64,000 bases of DNA from Diploscapter coronatus (lineage: Eukaryota > Nematoda > Chromadorea > Rhabditida > Rhabditidae): NCBI GenBank assembly GCA_964036155.1, contig OZ038423.1, positions 7,455,249 to 7,519,248 of the forward strand, read 5' to 3'. Positions within the stretch are counted from its first letter, which is position 1. Each line of letters opens with the position of its first letter. A program made the translations under genes and the position numbers. Shown here piece after piece: positions 34,239-45,815 of the stretch. The notes beneath the pieces were generated by a model. It was not told the origin of the DNA. It saw only the letters and a program-made list of their open reading frames with translations, and did not search any database.

Positions 34239-37200
34239 ATGTATCGTTTTCACTGCGTTTTTTCACTAATTTTCACTTTGCTAATGGGTATGAATAAAAT
34301 CTATCTTGCAGATGGTGAGTTAATCGATTTAACAAAAAAATGAATAATAATTTAGGAGATTGCGAATCTAAACCAGAAATAAATAGGACATTCATTTTGG
34401 AATCAAATTGTACCTATCTGGTAAATCTTGAGATGATAGATTTCTTTCTACATTTTTATGAATTTAGTTTGAAGTTAACATGCCTAACTATTTCATTTAC
34501 AATTTTAATCACTCAGAGTTCGGAGAAGACAATGATAATATTTATTTCAACTACATTAACCCTATAAATCAAAGTGCCATCATAAAGTATGCTTGAAAAT
34601 ATATTATGTATAGGCAAACCATATGAATATTTTTTAATAGAATAATAAAATTATCATATATTTAATTAGTTTAAAACAACAATTCAGATTTGAATTCTTT
34701 TCCAGTTTTTACGGTTTTATTGGTCCAGTTGGAAACTTTTCATTAGTGACTAAATCTTTAAAGACCGTCGATATCCAGTTTACGTATTTCTATGATACTA
34801 TCGGTATAGGTTTTACCTAAGACAAGCTAAATATGAATAGGGATTGTTAAGAGCATCCAAATAGTATAGATATAATAAATGTAAATCTAAGAAAAGATTA
34901 TGGGGAAATATATTATCCGTATTTGAAATATTCCGCTTGTTTCTTTCATCCTAATTTTATTGAATCGAACCAATCTGATATGCAATATCGTGCAGGTATT
35001 GATAGGTTTTAAATAGAACTAATAGAGAAGAGCATATAAACAAATTGCAGAAAACTTACCGAATGATCAGATAATTATCGTGATGAGTTTATGGAATTTT
35101 GTCGATATAGCTAAGACCGATAACTTTATTGGACAATTTATGAACTTTATGGTATTTATGGGATGTGATGAACATTTGTCATATTTAGGAAGGTACCTAA
35201 ATTATTCTTGCAGTGCATTACAAGAGTTTGAATAAGTATTACACGGGGTGTGCGAAAAGTATGACTGCTTTTCTAGGCCTCAAACCCTTTGCGCACCCTG
35301 CATTAAATGTTTTTTGTATGTATTCAAATTGATTTATAATACAAGATCAGATAATTTTCTGGGAGGAATAATAGTTTGGAATGAAATTTATAATATAGCT
35401 ACATTCAGCGTCAAGGATATTCAAGAAATATATAATGATAAATTTCTGGTAATAACATCGGGATCAATTTACATATTTTCTCCGCCGTTAAATAACGAAA
35501 GCACCGCCTTCGACGCCGATGAAATATCTCTCTTTATATCTTTACCAAATGGTATGATTTTTGTCGATAAAAAGTTTTTCATGAACCTAGTTTCTATCCA
35601 ATCATTATTGAAAAGCGGAATAGAAATTTTTGATTTAGTAAAAGAAATATTACATTTACTCTAAAATATTAATTAAGGATTTGTAAATGAAACTAAGACC
35701 ATATTGTTGCCAATACTACATGACAATACTCGTCAAACTATTCAAAATTATAATCCTCAAATTGGAATAATTTTTCATTTCATATTTTATGCAGAAATCG
35801 ATGCAGATGCAATATTCGAATACACCATGGACAATGTTAAAGTTGTGAGCAAATATCGTGAGACCTCTAATAGGCGTCCATGGGCTTCTATTCTCATAGA
35901 TGCAGTTTTCGCAAAAATAAAAATTTTCAAATTGGCATAGTTACTCAGCTGATATGTGTAAGAATTCCGAAAAGCAAATATGCGTTGCACACTCCAAAGA
36001 ATGAATAAAATAACTTTTCGAGATGATTTGGATTGGGTAATGGGGGTAGTGTTCTGGCATTTTGCGAGGTAGGTCTCTATTCGAGAGAACTCTAAATAGA
36101 GAGGGACTTCAATTAGAGGTTTTACGATAATCGAGAAAATCAGGCAGTAAAAATTATATTACGAAAACATTTAATTTTAGAATGGATCAATGTACGTTTT
36201 GGCATCGTGTGGAATTTCCCCATCAACCATCATTGGCATTTATGAAGGGTAATGCCATAAATTTACTATCGTGTTGGATTATTTCATTAATATAACTTAC
36301 ACTATTATTCTAAACAACAATCGATATGTGAGAATTGTTTACGAAGCTGAATTTCAATATTTAGAGATGGTACTGACCAAGGGTTCTACAACAACATTAG
36401 ATTTCGTGGACATTGTTTCACAATTTACTTACCAGGGCCGCACACAGCTATTCATTTTGACCCTGTTAGAGGTTAGTCATTGTCAATGACCGATACCTTG
36501 AGGCAGAATAAATAGTGCACAGTCGAATATGCAAAATGTGTGCATTGCGTAATTTATTTCAAATAATCGTCAAAGTCATTCTGTGAATATGAGATGTAAT
36601 AGCGTAAAGCCTGCCGCAAAAAATCACCAATTAACGTGCATCAAAAGTCAGTGTCATTTACTTCATCTTAAGTTATCGGTCATTGACAGTAAGATGCATA
36701 TGACTAATTATGAAAGGAACAAATAATGATTATCGTTAATGTTTATAGCGTATTTCAATTTCAAAGATGCCGCATTACTAAAAGTGAACAAAATCTCCGT
36801 TGACCATCGCTGTGGCGATGGACAGACACAGACTTACTATGCAAATTCATATTTTTTTCTCGATATTTTCATTCCTAAAGATACCAATTAAAAAATGTTC
36901 TATCAAAGTGATTATTATGCATTTTGTTTAGATTATGGAGAATTAAAAGTTAGACCGCTCACAAACGATGCACATTTCATAATTACCTCGTGTGAATATC
37001 CACCATTTTACCTCGATATTCTAGGATTGGAATCCACCAAGTAGGGGAATTATAATGTTCTAATTTATTACTTCAAAGAGAGTAGATAATATGATAAAAA
37101 TGACTATTCAATTTCACAACAAAAGCGAATAAATTAAATATTTTTAAATTCAACGCGAATATTTTAGTGACTGCATAACTGTGGACAAAATGACCAATGC

Positions 37201-40200
37201 TGGTAAATATTGCAGTAGAGTTTAAATGCAGTAAATTAATCGCTGGTTAAGATCACTTTTATGAAATATCATATTCTGTGCCATTTGCTGATATGATAAA
37301 TGCCTGTATCAACTTTACTTTTATTCGCACCTTATATGGACAGTCATATGATAAAACGTAGGATTTTTGTACGTAATGTAAATTATTACGAGAGTTAGGA
37401 CTAAAATCAAAATTTTCATTTTTGTTTTCTTCAGCAACCTTTTTAATCGTGAGCAATTTTGATTTACAAACTCAGATATTGTGGAGTAACAAATGAGACT
37501 ATTAGTGGTTCCGCAGTAGCAATGGGATTCAATATTACAACATCAACGCCGAATAACAGCTCTGGTATCCTGATGAACATAACCATAAGTATGATAAAAT
37601 AAAAAAACAAATCTTTTCTCTAAGAAATTATATTTAGTTAAAGCGACCATAACGACAACGTTACTTCCTTCAGCTGTGACAATAGCAGTCCATAGCAATG
37701 ATGCTCTCATTAGTAAGATAGTTGGTTTTAAAAATAGAAAAGGAAGTTATTTAAGTCGGTCTAAGTGTCTCGTTTTCATTAGCCCTTCTTCTAGTTATAA
37801 CGATATTCATCTTTATCTTCATTCATTATAGACGAAAGGGAAGAGCTATCACGATTTTTGGGTCTACTTACGGGTAATGAAATTGATGCAATGATTGTTT
37901 CAATAATGCTTCAGCAATAAAAGTATTATATCGGTCTAATTAAGTGACAATTCGTGTTAAATGGCGTCTTGCAAGAAATGCGCGTCATGACTATGCGCAA
38001 AGAAGGAGACTAGAGCGCTGAGAAAGAGAGTCAGCGATAGACAATGGAAAGTGGTGCACAATTTTCTGTGTCTCTCGAAATTTTTCAACACGCGAATTTT
38101 CGCTTAATTTGATCGAAATAATATTTAAAACTGATCTACGAAAGTAATTTTTCAAAAAATATTAAATGCATTCAATAATTATAAATTTCAGACTAGCTAG
38201 AAATAATTATATCGAAGATCCATCAATAACACAGTAAGAGTTAGTTTTTAGCACGAGGGGAGCACGCTTATATCAGTCTAAGCAGATTGGGCTCATAGAA
38301 AAAGACACCGGGTTTTCTAAGAAATAGTATGAGAAAGAAAGAGAAGAAAAGAAAAAAGCCGGTGTCTTTTTCTAACTGGTGTCCCGGTGTCTTTTTCTAC
38401 GAGCCGCAGATTGAAATAGGGGCATAAATCAGACTGCATTATTTTTGAGCAGACTTGCAAATAAAAACCCGCAGATGCGAGTGCGAGTGTCATTTTTCGA
38501 AATTTTGAAAAGGTTGCGAGTCTGTTTGTGAGGCCTGCAGACTTTTCCAGGGTTAATCAAACTTAATCTAAAAATTACTAGTCTCTTTCATTCTGCAACA
38601 CATTGTTAAATTAAGGTAATTACCAATTTTCTATCGGTTTGAAACAAGCGTGCTTTTTGCGATGAGTTACATCCTTATATTTTACAAATATTAAGAAACG
38701 AAATTCTAGAGATCCGTGGGTAATAAATTCGAACCATGTTGAAATAAACGAAGAATCGATAATGGGAAAAGGAGCTTTTTCCGAAGTTTATAGGGGGATT
38801 TTGAACGGTAAATATCAAATTTCGAGAAATATAGTCCCATTTCACAATCGAATTCAATTTAGGTGACGTACCTCTATTTAAAGTCAGTACGAATATTGAA
38901 GTTCAATTATATGCATCTCAATTCAATACCACTGAAGTAAATTTGGAACAAATTTTTATATTCAATTCGAAATTAGGCAGCAGTCAAGCGTATGCTCGGT
39001 CATGCGTCTGAAACAGACCGAATGAATTTTCATAGAGAAATTCAAATAATGAAAACGCTCGAATATCAAGCTCATATCGTTAGGTTTGCATGATTTCAGC
39101 TATTTATAAATATTCAATGATTAATCTAGCATGTACGGTTATATCGTTAGCAAATTTACGCCGCAGATCGTGATGGAATATTGTGAGATGGGCGATATTC
39201 TCAAATACGTCTCGAACAAAGAAATCACAGATGAAGTATTAGATTGTCGGTGAAATGATTTTTTCCGCAAGGATCGCGAAGAAATGGGCGGAGCGTCAAA
39301 ATAGGAAGGAGAACTTTAGATCACCATGCGGTTTTTCACTGTCTCCCTCAATTTCGCATATCATATCTCGCCCCTCTCTCTCTCCTTTTCTTCTTGTGCG
39401 CACATTGCGGAAAGAACGCGTTTCCGATAATCTGATGAGTTTTCCAAGATTTTAGAAACTCATCCAAAATTAATTTGCAGAATCGTGACACAATCGTCAA
39501 AGAGTTGACCTCATTTGCGTGGCAGATCAGCGATGGAATGGTATTGTCAGAAAATCGATAAGTTGAGACGAAATAAGTGATGCGTAAATTTTAAAATGAA
39601 AGGCGAGCATTGCAGAATTTCGAATGCCATAAAGTGCATTCCTTGAATCAATGAATTGAAATATCGTCAACTCGATTACGAAAAATGCACCAATTTCTAT
39701 GCATAAAATCTCCATTTTTATTTCGTCTCAATCATTTGTCATTGACAATAGATAGATGAAAATTGTGTTTTCTTTATCGTTTTAGTGCTACATATCGTCG
39801 AAAGGCATTGTTCATCGAGATTTAGCCGCCAGAAATGTGCTCCTGACAAAGAATAAGGTTGCAAAGGTTTGTCATTTTGCATTTTACCTGAAGCTTACAT
39901 TAATGGAAAATGATTTTAGATTTGCGACTTTGGATTAGCAATCTTTGAAAACGAAAATATGAATGAATTTCAACGGACACTTTTGCCTGTTAGATGGACA
40001 GCTCCTGAAACATATGGAGCAAAGACATTTACTACGAAAAGTGATCTGTAGGAACAGCTGGAATTAAAAACCTCTTACAAAAATGGAATTTAGTTGGTCA
40101 TTTGGTGTGGCTCTGTGGGAAATCTACTCGTTGGGAGAGATTCCCTACAAGGAAATAGCGCCTGCGGAATTACAGAGACATATTTTAGAGGGAAATCGAT

Positions 40201-40517
40201 TGCAGATGCCTGAATTATGCGACAAAGAAATGTGAGTTATCGATTGGAAATGCACGATAAAAACGAGTTAGTAAAAATCAAATTTGTCCAAATTCAGATT
40301 TTCCCTAATGCACCAATGCTGGTGTATTGATCCAGAAGATAGACCTTCTTTCGATTACGTAAAATATGAATTCTTATAATTCGACCAAATTGCGTTTCAG
40401 CTCAAGACTGAAATCTCGAATCGAATATTGGATACAACAGGAACTTATGGATATCTCGACACTCGAGCACAGACCTTGGTTGAAAATGATAATGATAGTG
40501 ATCATGAAACGTCGTAA
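34239..40517 (+). CDS. receptor tyrosine kinase-like protein with unrecognised ectodomain
   Basis: The ATG at 34239 begins a signal peptide ([17 protein letters not shown]). Many small exons (34354-37720) encode the ectodomain, with pieces such as [33 protein letters not shown] and [18 protein letters not shown], then a Ser/Thr-rich stem. The membrane helix [19 protein letters not shown] and HYRRKGRA lie at about 37765-37850. The kinase follows: [11 protein letters not shown] (P loop, about 38764), AAVKRM with the ATP Lys, the αC Glu in [66 protein letters not shown] and [10 protein letters not shown]. It ends at TAA 40515-40517. All catalytic residues are present, so an active kinase is expected. 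The ectodomain exon chain is partly uncertain around 35180-36500. Confidence 0.85.
35236..35302. repeat. short hairpin in an ectodomain intron
   Basis: GGGTGTGCGAAAAG at about 35238 pairs with CTTTGCGCACCCT at about 35288-35300, with about 38 nt between the arms. A tiny foldback repeat; it may complicate exon calls of the kinase gene here. Confidence 0.5.
38289..38405. mobile_element. MITE-like hairpin in a kinase-gene intron
   Basis: Arms GGCTCATAGAAAAAGACACC (from 38289) and its complement ending CTTTTTCTACGAGCC (to 38405) pair over 23 nt with few mismatches. The right arm is partly duplicated: GCCGGTGTCTTTTTCTA at 38358-38374 precedes the terminal copy. The core is purine-rich. It lies in an intron between the membrane-segment and kinase exons. 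Confidence 0.7.
39330..39405 (+). promoter_or_regulatory. internal CT-rich tract in a kinase-domain intron
   Basis: Inside the intron before the exon NRDTIVKEL lies a CT-dense stretch (CCCCTCTCTCTCTCC core) of the type found upstream of gene starts in this window. An internal promoter giving a truncated kinase is one reading; a simple low-complexity intron is the other. Confidence 0.25.
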
Positions 40518-41768
40518 TTGTACATTTATTGATCGTTGATTTCCATGATAATTGTTTCGATTGTCCTTCGTTAGAGAAGGAATAAATCAGCGCATTTTTG
40601 CTATTTTTAGTAATATTTTAAAATTATTATAATATTATCCTCGTTCATATCATAGTTATTCGATTTTTCTTTCTTCCCTTTTTCATAATTTTGATTTGTA
40701 GAAAGTGCATACATGTTCATGTTCTGAGTTTCTCATGAGGTGCTTCGTTTTGACTTTGGATGGTAACGACTGAATTAGGAGTAGCTTCTCTGATTTGCCT
40801 CGTCTGCTGTCTGTATCCGTCTTCTGTCCGGCAGTCCTATCCTATCTCCTTTTTCGAATGCATTCTCCTCCTTCCGCGCGTCCTTCTTTCGCCGATACCT
40901 GAAAATTTACAAATTGTGCTGACTGAAGGTTATGATTTTATCCTTCCTTTTTTAGTAAATCTAAAGGGTATGCAATATAACATCACGCAACGTGAAGTAT
41001 CAGGTCGGTAAGAAAGCTCTATCGGATTCAATATTTTCTTCGAGTCTATTTTGACATTTATTCAAAGCACTTCTTGAAGGAGCTATGACGTGGTAAATTT
41101 AATAGAAAAGTTAAGAACATGAGAAAATAAATAGAAAAAAAAACAAGATAATAAGGAAAAGATGAGAGATTGAGAAGAAAATGATCTGCCTCAGTCTTTC
41201 CAAGAAACGAAGCGAAGATGGCTGGCATTATTACAAGCTCTGGCTATAAACTAAAAACCTGAAAAGATAGATTTATCGACAAGGTTTATACTGAATTTGG
41301 TTTGAAGATTTCCTAAAAGTAGTCGAAAATCGGACAAGAATGAATGAAAAGAAATGTTCTTGAATCAAAATTTACGTAGAAGCCTAATGAAAAGCTTAAT
41401 TTCTCAGTTTTTTTTTCAATTCAATGAATTTTTAAAAGTGTAAATGGCATCCAGATGTAGGAATTGAGAATAAAAATATGAGAATTACCTTGTATTCCCT
41501 GATTCAGCAGTATGACTCATATCAATCTTTGTGATGCACCCTATAGATAACTCGAGCCAAGCGTTCTTTAACTCCAATAAAATCTGGCTTGCATTTTAAA
41601 TCTATGAATTCGCCATTTTGAGTGCAATATCAGATAATCAAGCTTTACAAGATAACAACCGCAATATCGAGGTTAGTAAATGTTTATTCCTTCGAAAATC
41701 ATAGAAAAAACACAAGGTGAAGAAGTAACAAGCAAATTTCTACAACAAGAAAACTAACAACTGAAACG
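40518..41768. other. spacer between convergent genes with orphan CT-rich tract
   Basis: A CT-rich stretch at about 40780-40900 is embedded in an 83-codon frame (40760-41011) that has a hydrophobic start but no splice partner or family, so I do not call it a gene. The rest (40910-41768) is AT-rich with no exon recognised. Confidence 0.4.
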
Positions 41769-43421
41769 CTAACCCGACTCATCAGATTCATCTTCGTTCC
41801 CATCTCCATCTCCACCATTCCCCTTTTCTTCGTTGTACCACCCGTCTGCAATCGCCTTCTTGTCCAAGTTCAATATCTTCCTGTATTCGCTGTCATTCAA
41901 AATGCCCAACACTCGGTTACTCGGTCGCGTTCGTCGAGAAGGCAAATCCGCGCTGAATTATTACTTTGAAAATAAGTCCTGATCGAATCATTTGATTTTT
42001 ACAGCACGGAATCCAAAATTCGTTCGACGAGCTGGTCAAACTTGCATCTCTCGATTTTGTCCAGAGCTTCTTCCAGACTACTAAAACTTGAGCTTTCACG
42101 CAGTCTCAGAGATAGGTAAATCCCGTCTAAAAGTGACGAATTTATATAATTGTCTTGAAATCGGATCATTAGGATATTGATGATATTGCGACATCAAGTT
42201 CATTGCAAACCTCACTCAATTCTAGGCTTACCACGTACTTGATTTTTATGGGACGAGGACGGAAGAATACGTGTACAAATTTTAGAATTTGGAACGGGTC
42301 AAATTTGTGACAAACCACAAATACCCAATTATTAAAAATCAAACCAAAATTATATAATAGAGGTAATATTGGTATGCCACGTACATGATATTTCGCCGTG
42401 TTATGATGTCGCAACTTCACGAAGCTTCGTTTTTTTATGGAATAAAAAACCTACTCGCGATGGCTTCGAATATTTCAGAAGGGAGGATTTCGAATTCTTT
42501 CCTCTTTTTCCAACGCCTACACGAGTATTTGGTATCGCAGTTTTCTGGCATGAGCTGAATCCGAAATACCTTTACACGTCCAGTAAATTTCTCAAACTCT
42601 CTTACCTGACTGATAAGAGTTCGAATAGTTCTGCGCATGATTTCCCAAGTGGTCAAATAGGACCATCCGCTGCAGGAGATGACTCGCAGAATCACAGCCC
42701 GAAGGTTGACTAATCGGAATCCCTCGTGCGAAATGACCATTTCCTCCATCTTCGCATCGTTCTTGGGCCAGAGCACGAATTCGTCAGCGATGTCCTTGTC
42801 GTGCATTTTGGGAGTGGTCGGCTCGTCGGACATGTCGATTTCGAACTCTTCCTTGACATCCTTCGGCTCCTTCACGTCTTTCATTAAGTCACTCGCAATT
42901 CTCCTCTTTTTCCTCTCTGTCGCGCCGTGTTTTAGATCATCGAGTTCCAGTTGGATCTTGTCCATTCGACGATTGAAATTTGTCGCGTTTGCAGCAGACT
43001 AGAAATAAGGAAATTCATTATTTTTGAGGATAACTTTTAGAATTCCTTTTCAAGAGTGCTTTTTGTGAAAATTTTGAACAGCAATGGATATATCAAGAAA
43101 ATTTTTGATACTGGTTATGATTCAGCCTGTCCAATGCATTGTTTATTACGTACCTTCCACAACATCAAAGCAGTAGTGCAACTGGCTCTGTCATCGTCAA
43201 CCCGACTTCGGAGCGCATCGAACGACATCTCCTTGTCGAATTCGCTGTCCACTGGTCCGAATTTCGAGGTCATGAATATCTGAAATGTCAGTTCTTTGTT
43301 TAAAAACGAATCGAAAAAGTAAAATTCTATTCAGGTTTCTTCAAACATCGTATTCCTCATAAATAGTGGCGCTCAAAAGTTTTGCATCTTCTTCAAATTT
43401 TTGTCCCATTGATTCACTCAT
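41769..43421 (-). CDS. uncharacterised acidic, probably nuclear protein
   Basis: The ATG at 43421 (MSESMGQKFEEDAKLLS) is followed by exons at about 43355-43421, 43152-43282, 42607-42998, about 42001-42140 and 41769-41958. The large third exon has a coiled-coil-like start (RRMDKIQLELDDLKHG), a basic stretch RKKRRIASD, a KEPKDVKEE acidic run and the conserved-looking core FVLWPKNDAKMEEMVIS. Later exons give LEEALDKIERCKFDQLVERI and RTRPSNRVLGILNDSEYRK, and the tail is Gly/Asp/Glu-rich (DESDESG). The basic stretch suggests a nuclear signal. The join between 42607 and 42140 does not keep frame with the simplest donor, so a small exon or other donor is missing. Family not recognised. Confidence 0.6.
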
Positions 43422-43747
43422 TTCATTCGCATTTGGTCAACTGATCTAGATAAATTTTGCCAGATTTTCATGATTTGTCCACTCATAAACGTGTTCGAGT
43501 TTTCAACTTTACCCGATTCACCGCAATTGAGTGGCGAAGAAACAAAAATTAGAGGGATGCTAAGCTTTTCATGGCCGTTGTATATGTAAAATTCATATGG
43601 AATTACATCTTTCAGGCTTCTGAAACATTTAAGTTGAAATTTTACCTCGAATTCATTGAAGTTTTCATGATATCGAACTTTTTGGAGAGTGAACATAATG
43701 TCGTGGAAGCTGTCGAGTGGCTCGTGAGAGGGCAATCGTTTGAGCAT
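43418..43747 (-). CDS. uncharacterised 109-residue ORF overlapping the next gene by ATGA
   Basis: The ATG at 43747 lies four bases after a TATCTTCAG acceptor (spliced-leader-like). An intronless frame then reads MLKRLPSHEPLDSFHDIMF, VRYHENFNEFEVKFQLKCF and IPYEFYIYNGHEKLSIP before TGA. The TGA shares the four bases ATGA (43418-43421) with the start codon of the downstream acidic-protein gene. A longer frame upstream to 43876 would add a hydrophobic stretch, but that crosses the acceptor. No family is recognised. It could be the first cistron of a two-cistron mRNA, or the 5' part of one gene whose internal splice I cannot see. Confidence 0.45.
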   Translation of the reverse strand: MLKRLPSHEPLDSFHDIMFTLQKVRYHENFNEFEVKFQLKCFRSLKDVIPYEFYIYNGHEKLSIPLIFVSSPLNCGESGKVENSNTFMSGQIMKIWQNLSRSVDQMRMK

Positions 43748-43876
43748 TTTCTGAAGATAGAAAATGTCAAAAGTGAAACACTGAAGAGGAATAAATAACG
43801 AGGGAAGATAAAAATAGCCGCAATGGATGATAATAATCACGACTAGGTAGATTTTTGCAGGACGAAGATGTAGCAA

Positions 43877-44693
43877 AGCGACTTGAATAGAAAAGATGGA
43901 ACAACAGAATAGTCGTACTCGAAGAGAAGTAAAATAAGCGATAAAGCAGAATACATAAAGAAAAACTCAGAATAATGAATGAAAGCAACATGAAAAAAGA
44001 TTATGGAAAAAAATTCACGAAATTAAGAAGTGCAATAAATCTCGCCGATTGTACGCCAATATTCAGCCATTAAAAGTCTTGTAAAATTATCAACCGTTAT
44101 CTAATTCAAAATAAAGAGTGGTGGCAGGGTATGAGTGTATTTCTGTTAGGGAATGGCTTGGTCACCCAATGCAGTAGAAAGGAATAAAGTGGCGCTAATC
44201 GCGTGCGCGCGTCGCTTTGCATTCCTCTATTTATTTCCTCTCCAATTTCTCAACACTATTTTCCCTTCCTCTATCCCAGCCAAAGCGCGCTAATATCGAT
44301 TCGTTCTTTTCTTTTCCAGCAAAAAATCGCACAAAGATTTTGTCGCATTTCAGGAAAATTTCTATTTGCTATGAAAAAGAATTGAATTTTGTAAAAAAAA
44401 AATGATAGAAAATATGAGAAACTCTAGTTTTTATCATTTAGTCTGATGAAAAACTACAAATGTTTTCTTTTCATTGAAGGGGGATTTTGGCAATGTAATT
44501 TAGGACAGTCTATGTTGGAAAGAATACGAAGTTGCATTTCGATAAATTCGGGATAAAAGACTACTGACGCAAATTTCACGGCAATGCAACTGCACTTTAG
44601 AAATGGGGAAAGATTAAGCATATCGTGAATATTGTAAGTAAAAATAAATAAATTAATTAATGAAAGAAAGAGGCATACCGCCGCTAGAAGACG
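43877..44693. other. spacer with orphan CT-rich tract
   Basis: No spliced gene recognised. A CT-rich tract at about 44215-44320 on the plus strand resembles those before real starts, but no plus-strand gene begins until 45816. Confidence 0.4.
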
Positions 44694-45146
44694 AAGGCGA
44701 AATACACAGGGAAGCCGATGGCAGAGATGATGAACAGAGCCGTTAGCAGGAATATCATAATTACCAACCCTAGAATGATAAGATAATTTTCAAAGAAAGA
44801 CTTTATGTTGGACTGAAACTAATTGTAAGATCACTGGAAAAGAAACCCATCATCAATTTGTAAAGTTCATTTGTGTCAAGATGATGATCTTCAAAGAAAA
44901 CATTGTGCGTGATCGGTTCAACTTTTCAAAGTTGTGATAACATAGAAATTGAGCTGGAAATTCTATACTTGCAGTAAAAAATTGGCATAACTTTATCGAA
45001 CTTTCTTCAGTTATTGCGAAAATGATAAAACACCACTCACAATTAGGAAAGCAATTTCCGACTCTCTCGAAGGCACAGGACACGTTTTGTCTGGGAGCAA
45101 TGCCCTGAAGGATACCCTGATCGACTCGGTTCGAACGAGATTTCAT
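44694..45146 (-). CDS. small single-pass membrane protein, unknown
   Basis: Two exons: about 45039-45146 and 44694-44768. The first encodes MKSRSNRVDQGILQGIAPRQ, then VSCAFERVGNCFPN, a polar N terminus. The second encodes one strongly hydrophobic segment (VIMIFLLTALFIISAIGFPV) ending YFAFVF before TAG 44694-44696. The join (AATT|gtgagt ... attctag|GG) keeps frame and completes a Trp. The product is about 63 residues, a C-terminally anchored mini-membrane protein. I do not recognise the family; it could be a subunit or regulator of a larger membrane complex. Confidence 0.6.
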
Positions 45147-45815
45147 CGTATCACTCAGGTTCTGAACAGGAAAAATTTGAATTGCGAGGAAATTTTAAAA
45201 TGAACTGTAAAATGCACTGGGACAGTCACTCTACTGATCTGACTAATCTGAACCTAGACGAGCCGAGTAATGGAGGAAATGCAAAAAAATGAAAAAAACG
45301 AACATTGCGAATCAGCAAAATGCAAATCGCGGAAATGGCGCATTTTCAAATGCTTTCTCGATTTCGCACAATCACCAAGGGTGGGGTTCCGTGTGAAAAA
45401 TAGCCAGTGGGCTTTTTCTCCCTATTTTCTTTCATTTTCGATCTTCTATCGAAGTGAGTGCCAATTTTTTCACGGAATTTCGTTTATCACATACTGTTGC
45501 CGTTTTTCAAAACTAGAACAAATGGTCGAAAGGTTTTCCTATTTTTCTATTATCTAATAATAAAGAAAAAGTCGACGAATTTCAGCTAAAACTTTTTAAA
45601 ATTTATTTTTATTTATTTATTTTTTTTTTAAATTCTCATCCCTGTTCAAGCTTTCTGTCTTCCTTCATCTTCCTATCTTCTCTCTCCTTCATCCTGTATT
45701 TATCTGTCCTTCCTTTCAAATGCCCGCCAAACTGCTCGTTTCAAATTCATTTTTAATTAGCATTTTTTAAAAATGTTTTTGCTCCATTTGAATTTCGAAT
45801 TTTTCAAATTAGAAG
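45147..45815. promoter_or_regulatory. spacer with CT-rich tract before the coiled-coil gene
   Basis: A pyrimidine-rich stretch at about 45640-45725 (CTTCCTTCATCTTCC-type) lies about 100 bp upstream of the ATG at 45816. An AAATTAG acceptor ends 5 bases before that ATG. The 95-codon frame at 45270-45557 lacks support and is not called. Confidence 0.45.

Noticed and set aside
40760..41011. 83-codon frame with hydrophobic start, possible secreted protein
   Set aside because: Created by a CT-rich tract; no acceptor, partner exon or family.
43767..43991. Ser/Phe-rich minus-strand frame upstream of the ATGA-overlap ORF
   Set aside because: Pyrimidine-bias artefact; sits before the likely spliced-leader acceptor of that ORF.
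45270..45557. 95-codon frame
   Set aside because: Lies in the spacer between two genes, low complexity, no splice signals used by neighbours.
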